Below, in pieces: positions 27,088 to 38,804 of a stretch of DNA of 64,000 nucleotides. Both the position numbers and the translations under genes were made by a program. Location: NCBI GenBank assembly GCA_016745075.1, contig JADGDD010000001.1:249125-313124 (forward strand), given 5' to 3'. The notes under the pieces are model-generated. The model was not told where the DNA came from. It did no database searches and worked only from the letters and a program-made list of their open reading frames with translations. The DNA comes from Planctomycetota bacterium (GTDB lineage: Bacteria; Planctomycetota; UBA11346). Numbering within the stretch: position 1 is the first letter of the stretch; the number at the start of each line of letters is the position of its first letter.

Positions 27088-27118
27088 GGTTGCCGTGGTC
27101 TAATGGATGGATGTTTAT

Positions 27119-28465
27119 ATGTTTAAACGAATTTTAATCGCCAATCGTGGCGAAATTGCCTTACGCATTTTACGTACATGCCGCCGTATGGGTATTGAAT
27201 CTGTGGTTGTGCATTCTACCGCAGACCGTGATAGCCTTGCCGTTCGGTTAGCAGATGTTGCTATTTGTATCGGCCCGCCTGTTTCAACGGATAGCTATTT
27301 AAATATTAATAATATTATTGCCGCAGCAGAGCTTGCTGATGTAGATGCTATTCATCCGGGGTATGGTTTTCTTGCGGAAAATAGCCACTTTGCGGATGTG
27401 GTTAATGAATGCAAAATTGCTTTCATTGGCCCGCCAAGTTCAGCTATGGAAGCCTTGGGTAACAAAGGAAAGGCAAAAGCACTCGCGCGTGAAGCGAAAG
27501 TGCCAACCGTTCCCGGTAGTGCTGGTGTGGTAGAAGATGTTGATGACGCCCTACGTGTAGCGAATGAAATTGGCTATCCTGTTATGATTAAAGCTACTGC
27601 TGGTGGTGGTGGTCGTGGTATGCGTATTGCTCATAATGATGCTAGCCTTGCTAGTGGTCTTATTAGTGCTCAGCGCGAAGCAGAGGCTTCTTTTGGTAAT
27701 GCAGATTGCATTATCGAAGCTTATGTACAAAACGCTCGGCACATAGAAATTCAAATTATAGCAGACCATCATGGCAATGTGATTGCCCTTGGTGATCGTG
27801 ATTGTTCGGTTCAGCGCCGTAATCAAAAATTGGTTGAAGAGAGTCCTTCTCCGGTCATTACCGAAGAACAGCGTCAGCAAATGAGTAAAGATGCGGTTCA
27901 GCTTGCAAAAGCTGCTGGTTACACCAATGCAGGTACTGTAGAGTTTGTTTACTGCTTGGACCGTAAACAGCATTATTTCTTGGAAATGAATACACGTATT
28001 CAGGTTGAGCATCCGGTTACAGAAATGGTAACGGATTTGGATTTGATTCGTCTACAATTAGAAGTGGCAACCGGTAAACCATTACCGTTTACTCAAGAAG
28101 AAGTGACTTTTACAGGCCATGCTATTGAAGTGCGTATTAACGCTGAAGATTGGGAAAATAATTTCTCGCCATTTCCCGGTAAAATTTCTATGTATGTGGC
28201 TCCATCAGGCCGTGGGGTGCGTGTTGATAGCCATTGCTATGCAGGTTATGTGATTCCAACAAATTATGATTCTATGATAGGCAAACTTATTGTACACGGT
28301 TCCAGTAGAGAAGAAGCTATCAAATTTATGCGCCAAGCATTGGATGAATATATCATCGAAGGTCCACGTACCACAATAGGATTTCATGAGCGTCTCTTCC
28401 GCGATGCACGCTTTGTGAATTCAAACTTTAATACCAAGTTTATTGACGACGAATTCTTACGATAA
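27119..28465 (+). CDS. accC: Biotin carboxylase subunit of acetyl-CoA carboxylase
   Basis: ATP-dependently carboxylates biotin on AccB. The ATG at 27119 gives 448 residues starting MFKRILIANRGEIALRIL, the usual family start and length; an ATG 12 bp earlier is possible. ATP-grasp features are visible: IHPGYGFLAEN, KATAGGGGRGMR, the ALGDRDCSVQRRNQKLVEESP segment, and NTRIQVEHPVTEM. A long hairpin lies 24 bp after the stop. The carboxyltransferase subunits accA and accD are not in the window. Confidence 0.97.
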   Translation: MFKRILIANRGEIALRILRTCRRMGIESVVVHSTADRDSLAVRLADVAICIGPPVSTDSYLNINNIIAAAELADVDAIHPGYGFLAENSHFADVVNECKIAFIGPPSSAMEALGNKGKAKALAREAKVPTVPGSAGVVEDVDDALRVANEIGYPVMIKATAGGGGRGMRIAHNDASLASGLISAQREAEASFGNADCIIEAYVQNARHIEIQIIADHHGNVIALGDRDCSVQRRNQKLVEESPSPVITEEQRQQMSKDAVQLAKAAGYTNAGTVEFVYCLDRKQHYFLEMNTRIQVEHPVTEMVTDLDLIRLQLEVATGKPLPFTQEEVTFTGHAIEVRINAEDWENNFSPFPGKISMYVAPSGRGVRVDSHCYAGYVIPTNYDSMIGKLIVHGSSREEAIKFMRQALDEYIIEGPRTTIGFHERLFRDARFVNSNFNTKFIDDEFLR

Positions 28466-28488
28466 TATATTATTTGTTGGGTAATGTT

Positions 28489-28525
28489 ATGAGGCCAAGG
28501 AGTGTGTTACACTTCTTGGCCTCAT
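28489..28525 (+). terminator. Long stem-loop after accC
   Basis: Positions 28489-28505 pair fully with 28509-28525 (17 bp with one G-U) across a GTT loop. No T-run follows, so termination may be weak; it separates accC from the thioredoxin-like gene. Confidence 0.6.
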
Positions 28526-28549
28526 GTGTATACCTGTTAGGGAGTTTTT

Positions 28550-29551
28550 ATGAATGTAATAACACGTAGTACGATTCTTTCATTGATTTTTGTATCAGCA
28601 TTACTGACAGCAGAAGCAACTTTAACAGGAGTCACTTTAGGTAGTCATGTCAGTGGTCCTAAAATAACGGCTGCGGATACTAAAAACAGAGTCGTTTTAT
28701 TTGAATACTGGGGAGTGAATTGTCCTCCTTGTTTACGGAGTATCCCTCATTTGAGCCACTGGCAGGAAGAGCATGGTGAGAACCTGCTTGTGATTGCTAA
28801 TCATTGTCAGAATGCGAGCGATACTGATACCGCTGCAAAATGGATAGAAAAAGGAGGGAATGATCTGGTGACGGTCATCAATCATGGCAGCCTTCCTGGA
28901 GCGAATGTCTCTGGTATCCCACATTGTTTTTTGTTTAACCACGAAGGCACTTTGATTTATGATGGCAACCCATTTGAGGTCGAAGCTAAGATAGCGGCAG
29001 CAGTAGCAGCTTCGCCTGGTGCTTTAATCGCAGGACGTACATACACTAAGCATGTACAGTTGGCGAAGGTACTTGGTAAAACAAAAGTGTGGGGTGGGGC
29101 GCTGAAAAAACTTCGTAAGGCTGCTGCGGATGGAACTGATGAAGAGGCACAGTTTTTATTGGACCGTGTGACTGCTTGGGCAGAAAAAGAAATGTCAGAG
29201 ATTGAGTTACTTACATCTGAGGACCCATTTGTAGCAATGTCACGTTTGTCAGATACTGTTGCGCGATTAAAGAAAGACATACTTGCCGAACGTTTTGAAG
29301 ACATGCAGAAAGTATTGAAAAAAGACAAAGCCTTCAAAAAAATCTTGAAGGGGTGTCAAATAGTTGCAGCCATCAAAGCAGATGCGGCAAAAAAACAAGT
29401 GAATCTGAAGATGGCTAAACAATCCAAAAAGATTGCTGGTTATGCAAAAAACTATGTTATCCAATTACTCAAAGTAGAGGATAAGTATCAAGGCACAGCC
29501 GCAGCCCAACAAGCAGCGGTGCTGCGTGCTTCATTTGAAAAAATGTACTAA
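28550..29551 (+). CDS. Exported thioredoxin-like (TlpA/AhpC-type) protein
   Basis: A 333-residue protein with an N-terminal signal peptide (about 1-23) and a thioredoxin-fold domain (about 30-165) that has the redox motif C58-P-P-C61 in VNCPPCLRSIPHL and a later cis-proline segment SGIPHCFLF. The C-terminal half (about 180-333) is lysine- and alanine-rich, probably alpha-helical, and not a domain I recognise. A GGGAG ribosome site precedes the ATG. A role in periplasmic disulfide exchange is likely. It converges on the pilin-like gene. Confidence 0.82.
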   Translation: MNVITRSTILSLIFVSALLTAEATLTGVTLGSHVSGPKITAADTKNRVVLFEYWGVNCPPCLRSIPHLSHWQEEHGENLLVIANHCQNASDTDTAAKWIEKGGNDLVTVINHGSLPGANVSGIPHCFLFNHEGTLIYDGNPFEVEAKIAAAVAASPGALIAGRTYTKHVQLAKVLGKTKVWGGALKKLRKAAADGTDEEAQFLLDRVTAWAEKEMSEIELLTSEDPFVAMSRLSDTVARLKKDILAERFEDMQKVLKKDKAFKKILKGCQIVAAIKADAAKKQVNLKMAKQSKKIAGYAKNYVIQLLKVEDKYQGTAAAQQAAVLRASFEKMY

Positions 29552-29605
29552 CAGAACGCTAAGCATTTAAAATATATAGTTCTGCTTTCTCCGTTCATGC
29601 CTTGG

Positions 29606-32600
29606 CTATTCTATGAGATGTACGCTGTGAGCGGTACGTATAACCTCCACGCCGAACGGACTAAAGGGAGGTTGGCCCGGTTTACTAAAGAGATCGTCGT
29701 TCATATCAAAATCACGATTTGGCGGGTCGTACACGTCTTGGTTTTTACTTTCTGGTTCATAGCCGTAGGCAATTGGTCCACGCCCATAACGGCGGTCATT
29801 CATAACCACATTGCTGCCAAGTAAGTGAAAGGTTGTGGAGCCCCAATTTTCATTATAGCGAATAATATTATGCGTCCCTTCTGAAGATTGAATATTATTT
29901 TTGCCATCAACATGGGTTGGAATGTGGTTGGTAATAACAGAAGAATACAGCCAAGTTTCGTCCGCAGATGTTTTAGAGTAAGGGGACTGACTCGTATCGG
30001 CCCATCTATTACTAAGAATATTAACATTATCTGCAAATATGGCGCAGGGCGGTAATTTAAATGAGCTATCTGAATAATTAGAAGAACCAATTGTACGTGC
30101 CGTTCCATAACTGCTGCTTGAGCTTGAGTCCGCATATTTGGTAGTGTTGTAATTACCCCACATATAGAGCTGGTTTGGTGTGGCTATGGTAAGTCCTTTT
30201 TTTGTTCGGTAATCATCATTGGTGGTCGCGGTTCCGTTATCATCTACAAAGTCTTGGTCCAGATTAATAGAGTGGCCATTTTTTATCCGAAATGCTGAAT
30301 GAAAGGCATGTTCAGGGCTGCTACCGGTTCGCCAATCATATCGAGCAGATGCAGTGCTGTGATTGATAGAGGATGTCCACATACGGTAATTATCGGGATG
30401 CCAACGCATACGGGTCCATGGTTGATAGCTAGCGCTACGTCTGGTACGATGCATATAAAGCAGGCCACTAAAATATTCCATCGCAGTGCTCGAACCGACA
30501 TAAGAGGTATCAACAGAACTCCAAGGAGTGTTCTTAAGGAAATTAAGTGTTTTTTGCATATCGATAGTGAGGGTATTAACGGTGTACGCAGTCCAATCGC
30601 TGCTACCATGTGATGAGTCTTGATCCCAATAGGTGTACTGCATATAGACGGCTTCGCGTCGATCTAAGATATCACGTTCAAAGCAAATCATATCGGTGTC
30701 GGATGTTGCTCCTGTTGTTGCATAAGCAAAAAAGAGATCGGTAATATCATACTTCCCTAATTGAACATGGTATTGTGAGGCTAAATAGTTCGCATAATTT
30801 TCACCAAAAGTTCCGCCTGCAACAACCGGTGTTGAGCCAAATGTGAAAGTAGCAGGTGACCCACCAATGGTTAACATGCGCCAATTACCTGCATCGCTCT
30901 TTTGATTGACATAGAAAACGGTGTCGGTAACTCCATCTCCCGAAACCGTATATTTGGCGTTGGTATCACGACTACTGTAATAGGTGTACCAGATTTCAAC
31001 TGTGTAGGTGCCGTTAAGGTTTGCTTCCCAATCAACAGAACGTCCGGATGTACTGGTATAACGGGAAGACCCGTTGTACGGACTTGGGCCACCAGAGGTG
31101 TACCACGATCCATTTTCTGTATAGCCCACACCAGCATTATTATCAACAATAACGGTTGCACCGGTAGCGGTATTGGTGAAACGAACACCGTCCGCAGATG
31201 TTGAAGAATTGGTGCTGCCAGAGTGGCGTTCGACCGTTACTTTTGCATTGTAAGAGCTGCTGCCACTACCGCTGCCACTTCCCGCAGCGCTAGCAGGGGG
31301 TGCTGGTTGGCTTGTCCACTGATGATCTATGTCGGGCTCACGCTGGTTTCGGCGTTCGCGAATAATAAGTCCACGTTTGTCTGGTTCATCTCCCCGACCA
31401 TTTTCTGCCCATTCAAGATACTGTCCTGGTACAGCGTTATCGGAAATACCATCGCCATTGAGGTCAGCAACAGGTACTCCATTGTAATAAAAACTGGCGT
31501 GATCCGGTCCAATAACTGTGCTGTTATCATTAAATGAATTTGCATTACTATCATCAGAAAGGTAGATGCCTGCTGGGTCAAAAATATCTATAATATTTTT
31601 AGTGGGAATGTTATTGATAGACCAAAGCGCTGACCCATCGGCATTACGTTGATAGTATTGTCGTAAGCCATCAGCATCTACAATCCAAGCATTAGCGAGA
31701 GTTACTCCAGAATTATCAAGTATACCATTGTTATCGTTGTCGCATTCTATGGCGTTCAGTAAGGATGCACCTGTGAGTGCACTGCTGGAATAACTAGATG
31801 ATTCAAATGGGTCACTATTAAACCAAAGTTTTTTGCACCAAATACGAACGTCAACGGTTGTTGACGATGGAGTATCTGTGAAATGGAAATTACCGTTTTG
31901 TGGGTTTACAAAATAACGGCCAGGTGGGTTATTGGGCAAGACGGTCCATGCGGAAATCAGTTCCGGATTATCAGAATCCTTTGTCCATATGTGTGTTCCA
32001 GAAGGGAAGAGTCTTTGGTGTTCAAAAGGGCGACCAGCAAGCTCTGGAATATTTGCTAAGGTTTTAACAATGGTTGCACCACCATTAATCCCATCTCGCA
32101 TGTGTGACCCATGTCTTGCAAGAAGTGTGGCAGGGGATCTACTATCATCAGCGTAGGTAAAAGAAATGTTGTTGAGTTTATGATTGGGGCTGCCGCCGCT
32201 TGCGTTTTGGGTATCGTTCAAATTTGAATTGGAGGTAGAGCCGCTGACGGGTACATTCAGTGGTTCTGGAGTATCAATTAACACAGGGTTGTAGAGTGAA
32301 TGACCAGAGTCCATATATGCACGGAGTAAATGGTCTTTGCGTAAGCGAACGACGCCATCTACACCAACAAGATTTACCGGTTTACTGGAGGAGCCAATAA
32401 GAGCGGCACCCCAACCACTGGGTTTATAGCGTGTGCTCTGAAAGCCGCCTGCAAAATAAATACACCCGTTTGAATGGACGTCACCCGTAATGTCTTGGGC
32501 AAGACCAGGGCCTATTTCCATGTCTCCTTTGAGTCCTTCGGCAGCATAAAACAGGGCATAACGAAAAAGAGAGTTTAATCGTAGCTGAGCGATACGAACC

Positions 32601-33154
32601 GATTGAACGCTGGCGTTAGCGTTGTTGCCATTCTGCCATGGTAGTTGTCCGGAAGCTTCAAGTTCATCAATGGTGGTGCCATCAAGGAGACTTGGGTTTG
32701 TTAAGGTGAAGGCCTGAGCAGCAATACGATAATGGTATAAAGCTGTGTTTGCTGCGCGGCCATCTAGGCCTACAAGTTCCGCTTCTTCAGAAGGATTTGC
32801 AGGAGGGTTATTAATCCAATTGTCGTCGTCATCTTCTACACGGAGTGGTTCAATACGCCAACGGACAATACAGCCACCAAAGTACTGTATGCCTTCCCAT
32901 GGATCGTCGGCTAATCCAGTATCTGGATTGCGTGTTAAATTGGCTAAATCATTTGCTGCGGCCACATTCACTAAGCGTGCTTCCCGTAGCGCTGCAACAG
33001 ATTCGGCTGCATAGAGAGCTTTTTGTTTTGATTGGTTGAGCGTTTGAATCTGAGAAATACCTTGGAGTCGTTCAGAAAGTGTTAAAGCCATGGCCGCAAC
33101 AAGGGCAACGGCACCTATGGTAATAATCATGATTGATCCACTACGGTTATTCAT
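29606..33154 (-). CDS. Giant PilX-like minor pseudopilin with a golvesin/Xly-type binding domain
   Basis: An 1182-residue protein whose first 30 residues (MNNRSGSIMIITIGAVALVAAMALTLSE) resemble the PilX-type N-terminus of type IV pilus assembly proteins. The ATG at 33154 has AAGGAG 7 nt upstream; the longer open frame runs into the PilW-like gene. Residues about 655-770 look like a golvesin/Xly carbohydrate-binding-like domain (ATVIVDNNAGVGYTENGSWY, TYTVEIWYTY). A Ca-binding-like NGDGISDN segment precedes it, and low-complexity Ser/Gly linkers are common. PilX proteins are usually 150-200 residues, so this is far longer. Third gene of a prepilin operon. Confidence 0.68.
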   Translation of the reverse strand: MNNRSGSIMIITIGAVALVAAMALTLSERLQGISQIQTLNQSKQKALYAAESVAALREARLVNVAAANDLANLTRNPDTGLADDPWEGIQYFGGCIVRWRIEPLRVEDDDDNWINNPPANPSEEAELVGLDGRAANTALYHYRIAAQAFTLTNPSLLDGTTIDELEASGQLPWQNGNNANASVQSVRIAQLRLNSLFRYALFYAAEGLKGDMEIGPGLAQDITGDVHSNGCIYFAGGFQSTRYKPSGWGAALIGSSSKPVNLVGVDGVVRLRKDHLLRAYMDSGHSLYNPVLIDTPEPLNVPVSGSTSNSNLNDTQNASGGSPNHKLNNISFTYADDSRSPATLLARHGSHMRDGINGGATIVKTLANIPELAGRPFEHQRLFPSGTHIWTKDSDNPELISAWTVLPNNPPGRYFVNPQNGNFHFTDTPSSTTVDVRIWCKKLWFNSDPFESSSYSSSALTGASLLNAIECDNDNNGILDNSGVTLANAWIVDADGLRQYYQRNADGSALWSINNIPTKNIIDIFDPAGIYLSDDSNANSFNDNSTVIGPDHASFYYNGVPVADLNGDGISDNAVPGQYLEWAENGRGDEPDKRGLIIRERRNQREPDIDHQWTSQPAPPASAAGSGSGSGSSSYNAKVTVERHSGSTNSSTSADGVRFTNTATGATVIVDNNAGVGYTENGSWYTSGGPSPYNGSSRYTSTSGRSVDWEANLNGTYTVEIWYTYYSSRDTNAKYTVSGDGVTDTVFYVNQKSDAGNWRMLTIGGSPATFTFGSTPVVAGGTFGENYANYLASQYHVQLGKYDITDLFFAYATTGATSDTDMICFERDILDRREAVYMQYTYWDQDSSHGSSDWTAYTVNTLTIDMQKTLNFLKNTPWSSVDTSYVGSSTAMEYFSGLLYMHRTRRSASYQPWTRMRWHPDNYRMWTSSINHSTASARYDWRTGSSPEHAFHSAFRIKNGHSINLDQDFVDDNGTATTNDDYRTKKGLTIATPNQLYMWGNYNTTKYADSSSSSSYGTARTIGSSNYSDSSFKLPPCAIFADNVNILSNRWADTSQSPYSKTSADETWLYSSVITNHIPTHVDGKNNIQSSEGTHNIIRYNENWGSTTFHLLGSNVVMNDRRYGRGPIAYGYEPESKNQDVYDPPNRDFDMNDDLFSKPGQPPFSPFGVEVIRTAHSVHLIE

Positions 33155-33167
33155 AGGAAACTCCTTT

Positions 33168-34133
33168 CTATTGGAGGCTGTGGGTTCCAGAGTTACCAAC
33201 CCAATCGTCTATAGCATTCGAAAATCCTGGATCAACGGTGGAGCGCATGGCAACCGTAACCGCAGTTCGGTAGGTTTTTGGAGGACCACTCGTATTTTGT
33301 TTAGACAAAAACAGTTCAATACGAATTTGATCAACAGCCAAGCCAGGCAGTGTACGGCAGGTATCAATTTTAATTCGGTCTACTAAAGAAGACAGGGTTT
33401 TGTAAATAATGGGTGTGCCGCTACCAGTTCCACTGGATTCATTTCTATCAAAATACAAACATTGCAATTCTCGGTCATGAGTTTCAGGATTAAAAACAAC
33501 AGAAAAAGAATATTCTCGTAAACGTCCGTCTGGGTGTCGTTCCCAACGCATATCTGCACTGGGGTCAGTTCCAGAAAGATCAAGTAGCATACGTTTTGTT
33601 ATTGGCGCATCTGCAAAATTATCTAGTGGGATTGCGGGAACACTAAAATCAACATGTCCAGTATTTTGAAGACTTGGTGTTTCTGTTGGTGTGTTTTTTG
33701 CTATTTTTACAAAGATAACTTCTTGGCTTGGTAGGATATGTGCAATTGGAATTTCTTGAGCCATCAGATGTTTGCGAATGACTGTCGCTTTATGTTTACT
33801 CAATCGATTGTGAGCGGAGAAGGCTTCTCCAATGGCGGTGTCGGTTTGTTTTATAATATAGGGGTAATAGCGTAGGTCTCGATCGTTTTCTGTTTGCATG
33901 GCTGTGCCGCTGGTTTCATCTGGTAAATACCAGGCACTATTACCAAGGTCATTAATCATTTCCTTAAGAATATGATGAGCTTCTTGCTCTAAGGAGAGAT
34001 GTGATAATGTTGTATCTGACCATGTGCGGAATCCACCAAGAAATTCGATGGCAACGGCAACAACAACGACAAAAATCATCGAAGCAATAGTCACCTCAAG
34101 TAAGGAGAATGCAGAACGTATGGTGTTTTTCAT
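33168..34133 (-). CDS. PilW-like prepilin-type protein
   Basis: A 321-residue protein with a class III/IV prepilin N-terminus: short basic leader, then SAFSLLEVTIASMIFVVVVAVAIEF, where E at +5 after the A|F cleavage site is present. The remainder is a soluble pilin-like head with VVFNPETHDRELQCLYFDR. Its ATG overlaps the upstream stop as TAATG, implying coupled translation. With the PilV-like and PilX-like genes it forms a minor pseudopilin operon (type IV pilus or type II secretion-like). No assembly ATPase or secretin is in the window. Confidence 0.8.
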   Translation of the reverse strand: MKNTIRSAFSLLEVTIASMIFVVVVAVAIEFLGGFRTWSDTTLSHLSLEQEAHHILKEMINDLGNSAWYLPDETSGTAMQTENDRDLRYYPYIIKQTDTAIGEAFSAHNRLSKHKATVIRKHLMAQEIPIAHILPSQEVIFVKIAKNTPTETPSLQNTGHVDFSVPAIPLDNFADAPITKRMLLDLSGTDPSADMRWERHPDGRLREYSFSVVFNPETHDRELQCLYFDRNESSGTGSGTPIIYKTLSSLVDRIKIDTCRTLPGLAVDQIRIELFLSKQNTSGPPKTYRTAVTVAMRSTVDPGFSNAIDDWVGNSGTHSLQ

Positions 34134-35020
34134 TACCGTCTCCTCGCCAGTAGGAGTTCGTGGCGACCTGTGCCAATGCTTGAAGATTGTGAACGATCCC
34201 AGACTAGTAAAATACGAACAATAATAGCATCACGGTCCATGTCCGGTAACACATTTAAATCAAGAGCGAGATGTGATTGAGGTAACTGATACTGGGCACG
34301 GACGAGCGGATTGTTTTCATCGTCTCCTTCATGTCGATTCCAGTCGGCATGACTAGCAATGGAATCCATAATCCCCATCTCATAATACTCGATATAAACT
34401 TCCAGATTATCGAGCCCACTTGGTCCATCCAGTAATCCTAAAAATTGTAGCCAATTGTAACGTTGCGGTGTATCGTATTTGCTTGTTAGGGTTGCTGGGG
34501 CATCTACTGCTGGCGAACCGGGACTGGCATCTTCATTTCCATATGCATCAGGATCGTATTGGCAGAGAAAGGGGAGACCAAATTGATCACGTATCGGTGT
34601 GTTGCCAAAGTCGTCTGTAAATTCTGCGATTGTTATCGCATCTTTGGGGTCGCCATCGCCATCAGGATCTTGCAACCATGTGTAAAGTGACGGCCCAGCT
34701 GGTTCATCTATCAGTGGGTGGTGTTTAAATTCTATCCCATCAGGATCACCAACATGTTCTACCCATTGGCGTGTTAAATCGGATTCTGCTAACTCGTTAC
34801 GGTGCCATGTGGTTGGTGTTTTGCCAATGGTTCCCCAATCACTACCTAGAATTCGTTCGGCAAGCATCTGGGCAATTGCCGCAGCTTTGTCATTTTCATC
34901 AAGTGATGTACTCGCATTTTGCATGGGAGTAATCATCCCAGCAAGGCTCATGATGGCCATAATGAGAATAGAGAGGGCAACAATAACCTCTATAAGAGAA
35001 ATACCGTATCGGAAACGCAT
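34133..35020 (-). CDS. PilV-like prepilin-type protein
   Basis: A 295-residue protein opening MRFRYGISLIEVIVALSILIMAIMSLAGM, a prepilin leader with a G|I cleavage and the +5 glutamate, as in PilV/GspI. The rest is a long Asp/Pro-rich head with a DPDGDGDPKDA calcium-binding-like stretch. It is the first gene of the pseudopilin operon. No ribosome site can exist in the normal place because the predicted -10 box ends 5 bp before the ATG. Confidence 0.8.
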   Translation of the reverse strand: MRFRYGISLIEVIVALSILIMAIMSLAGMITPMQNASTSLDENDKAAAIAQMLAERILGSDWGTIGKTPTTWHRNELAESDLTRQWVEHVGDPDGIEFKHHPLIDEPAGPSLYTWLQDPDGDGDPKDAITIAEFTDDFGNTPIRDQFGLPFLCQYDPDAYGNEDASPGSPAVDAPATLTSKYDTPQRYNWLQFLGLLDGPSGLDNLEVYIEYYEMGIMDSIASHADWNRHEGDDENNPLVRAQYQLPQSHLALDLNVLPDMDRDAIIVRILLVWDRSQSSSIGTGRHELLLARRR

Positions 35021-35025
35021 ACGGT

Positions 35026-35054
35026 ATTATACCAGAAACGATAATTTAATTCAA
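35026..35054 (-). promoter_or_regulatory. Near-consensus sigma70 promoter giving a probably leaderless pil mRNA
   Basis: TTGAAT (35054-35049), 17-bp spacer, TATAAT (35031-35026). The ATG of the PilV-like gene begins at 35020. A start site 6-8 bp downstream of the -10 box would fall at or just inside the start codon. Confidence 0.7.
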
Positions 35055-35089
35055 GCTAAGAATGCTGTAAGATTATACAGAGTAGAAAT

Positions 35090-36436
35090 TTACAGTAATT
35101 TATTCCAGCAGGTATGCAATGTTTCTCTACGCGTATTCCATGATTCTGCTATTTCGTCGACTTGCTTGAAAACTGCGGATATGCCGATGTTTCCAGTGGA
35201 GCCAGTGTGGTTACGGTTGCGGATGGTGGCATCATGATCTGGAGTGCTGAGTGTATCAAGGTTGGTGCCAACCTGTACGTAAGCATCGCGGAAGGAGAGG
35301 CCTTCTTCTGTGACTAAGCGGTAGGCTTCGTCTGTGGCGTATAGGTCTGGTGTTAATGCACGTTCAATGGCATCGCGTTGCGGAGTAAGAGTTGGCGCTG
35401 CCTCGGTGACAACCGCAAGTCCTTCTTCGGTAAGACGCAGCCCATCAATCAATAAGGCTTTGGTGTCTTGCAGGTCACGACTATAGCCGGAATGCAGACC
35501 AAGGGTGGTAGCATATAAGCCCGTACGAACCCCCAAGAAACGGCTAGCACGGCCACGTAATAATTCAAAGAGATCGAGATTCTTCTTCTGTGGCATAATG
35601 CTAGAGCCAGTTGTGAAGCCAGCGCCAATGGTAAAGAATCCACATTCTGCACTGGTGAAAAATACCATGTCAGCAGCAAAGCGGCTGAGGTCATTAATTA
35701 AAGCGCCCGCAGCATCAATAACGGCGGTGTCAATTTTGCCACGGCTATTGGCATCGGTCATGGCTGGAGCTGTTGGTCGCGTAAAGCCAAGTAACTGGGC
35801 GCTGTGTTCACGGTTGAGTGGCAAGCCAACGCCATAGCTGGCACCAGAACCAAGCGGGCAGCGATCACAGAGTTGCCACGCGGCATCAAGTAAAATGCAA
35901 TTATCAAGTAGAGCGGCTGCGTGACTGGCAAAAAAGAGGCCAACACTGGATGGCATGCCACGTTGCAGATGGGTATAGCCAGGGAGGGGGTGGAACTCAT
36001 ATTTTTGTGCGGCAGTAAGTAGTGCTTTGACACAGGCAAGGGTGCTGGCGCTGATATCGCAGAGGCGGTCTTTGCTCCATAGACGTACATCAGTGAGCAC
36101 TTGGTCGTTACGGCTTCGGCCTGTGTGTAAACATTTTGCTGGTTCACCAATGCGTTCGGTGAGTAACGCTTCAACTTTACTGTGAACGTCTTCGTCAGAT
36201 TGGTCAACGGTCCAGATACCAGCAGTATAATCTTTATGCAATTGCTGTAGTTCAGTAATGAGAGCATTGCAATCTGCTGTGGTAATGATGCCAGTATCAC
36301 CTAACATAGTAGCATGAGCTATGGAGCCAAGGATGTCATAAACTGCAAGTTGACGATCACAGATATAATCGTCACCAACGGTAAATTGGTGAATGAGTTC
36401 ATTGGTGGTGTCGTTGCCTTTGCTCCAAATAGCCAT
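35090..36436 (-). CDS. argH: Argininosuccinate lyase
   Basis: Splits argininosuccinate into arginine and fumarate. The 448 residues contain the superfamily signature GSSIMPQKKN at 277-286, the substrate-binding GRSRNDQV at 106-113, and YTHLQ around 154-158. It starts MAIWSKGNDTTNELIHQF, typical of ArgH, with AAGGA 7 nt before the ATG. No arg neighbour is present; thiC lies 130 bp upstream on the same strand. Confidence 0.96.
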   Translation of the reverse strand: MAIWSKGNDTTNELIHQFTVGDDYICDRQLAVYDILGSIAHATMLGDTGIITTADCNALITELQQLHKDYTAGIWTVDQSDEDVHSKVEALLTERIGEPAKCLHTGRSRNDQVLTDVRLWSKDRLCDISASTLACVKALLTAAQKYEFHPLPGYTHLQRGMPSSVGLFFASHAAALLDNCILLDAAWQLCDRCPLGSGASYGVGLPLNREHSAQLLGFTRPTAPAMTDANSRGKIDTAVIDAAGALINDLSRFAADMVFFTSAECGFFTIGAGFTTGSSIMPQKKNLDLFELLRGRASRFLGVRTGLYATTLGLHSGYSRDLQDTKALLIDGLRLTEEGLAVVTEAAPTLTPQRDAIERALTPDLYATDEAYRLVTEEGLSFRDAYVQVGTNLDTLSTPDHDATIRNRNHTGSTGNIGISAVFKQVDEIAESWNTRRETLHTCWNKLL

Positions 36437-36566
36437 GCGTTTTTCCTTGTATATCTTTATTCAACAGACAAAACAGGAATGGTTGGAGATGAGAACATTT
36501 TAAGGTCGTTTATAACTTCAAAATGCCCAAAACCTCCACCGTTTCCTTAAGCTTTTAACCCCTGTT

Positions 36567-38645
<2,079 letters not shown>

Positions 38646-38683
38646 TCACATCATTGGGCATTAAAAGAAAGGGTCGGTTTCTA

Positions 38684-38705
38684 CCTTTTCTTTCTGAAGA
38701 AAAGG
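38684..38705. repeat. Perfect inverted repeat between thiC and flgD
   Basis: CCTTTTCTT (38684-38692) and AAGAAAAGG (38697-38705) are exact complements with a 4-bp spacer, in the intergenic region of the divergent thiC and flgD genes. It lacks a T-tract. It could be an operator or RNA hairpin; no assignment is possible. The rest of this gap (38602-38804) shows no gene. Confidence 0.35.
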
Positions 38706-38804
38706 ATCTAATTTCTCACCTTTTTTCTGTTTTCTTGCTATGCTTGCCATAAAAGTTAGTTGTTTGGAACAGAATGTGCGTTCTCTTATCCGTAGGAGTT
38801 TATT

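Noticed and set aside
35758..36300. Open frame of about 180 codons in another frame of argH
   Set aside because: argH motifs are continuous in the annotated frame; this one shows no conserved features.
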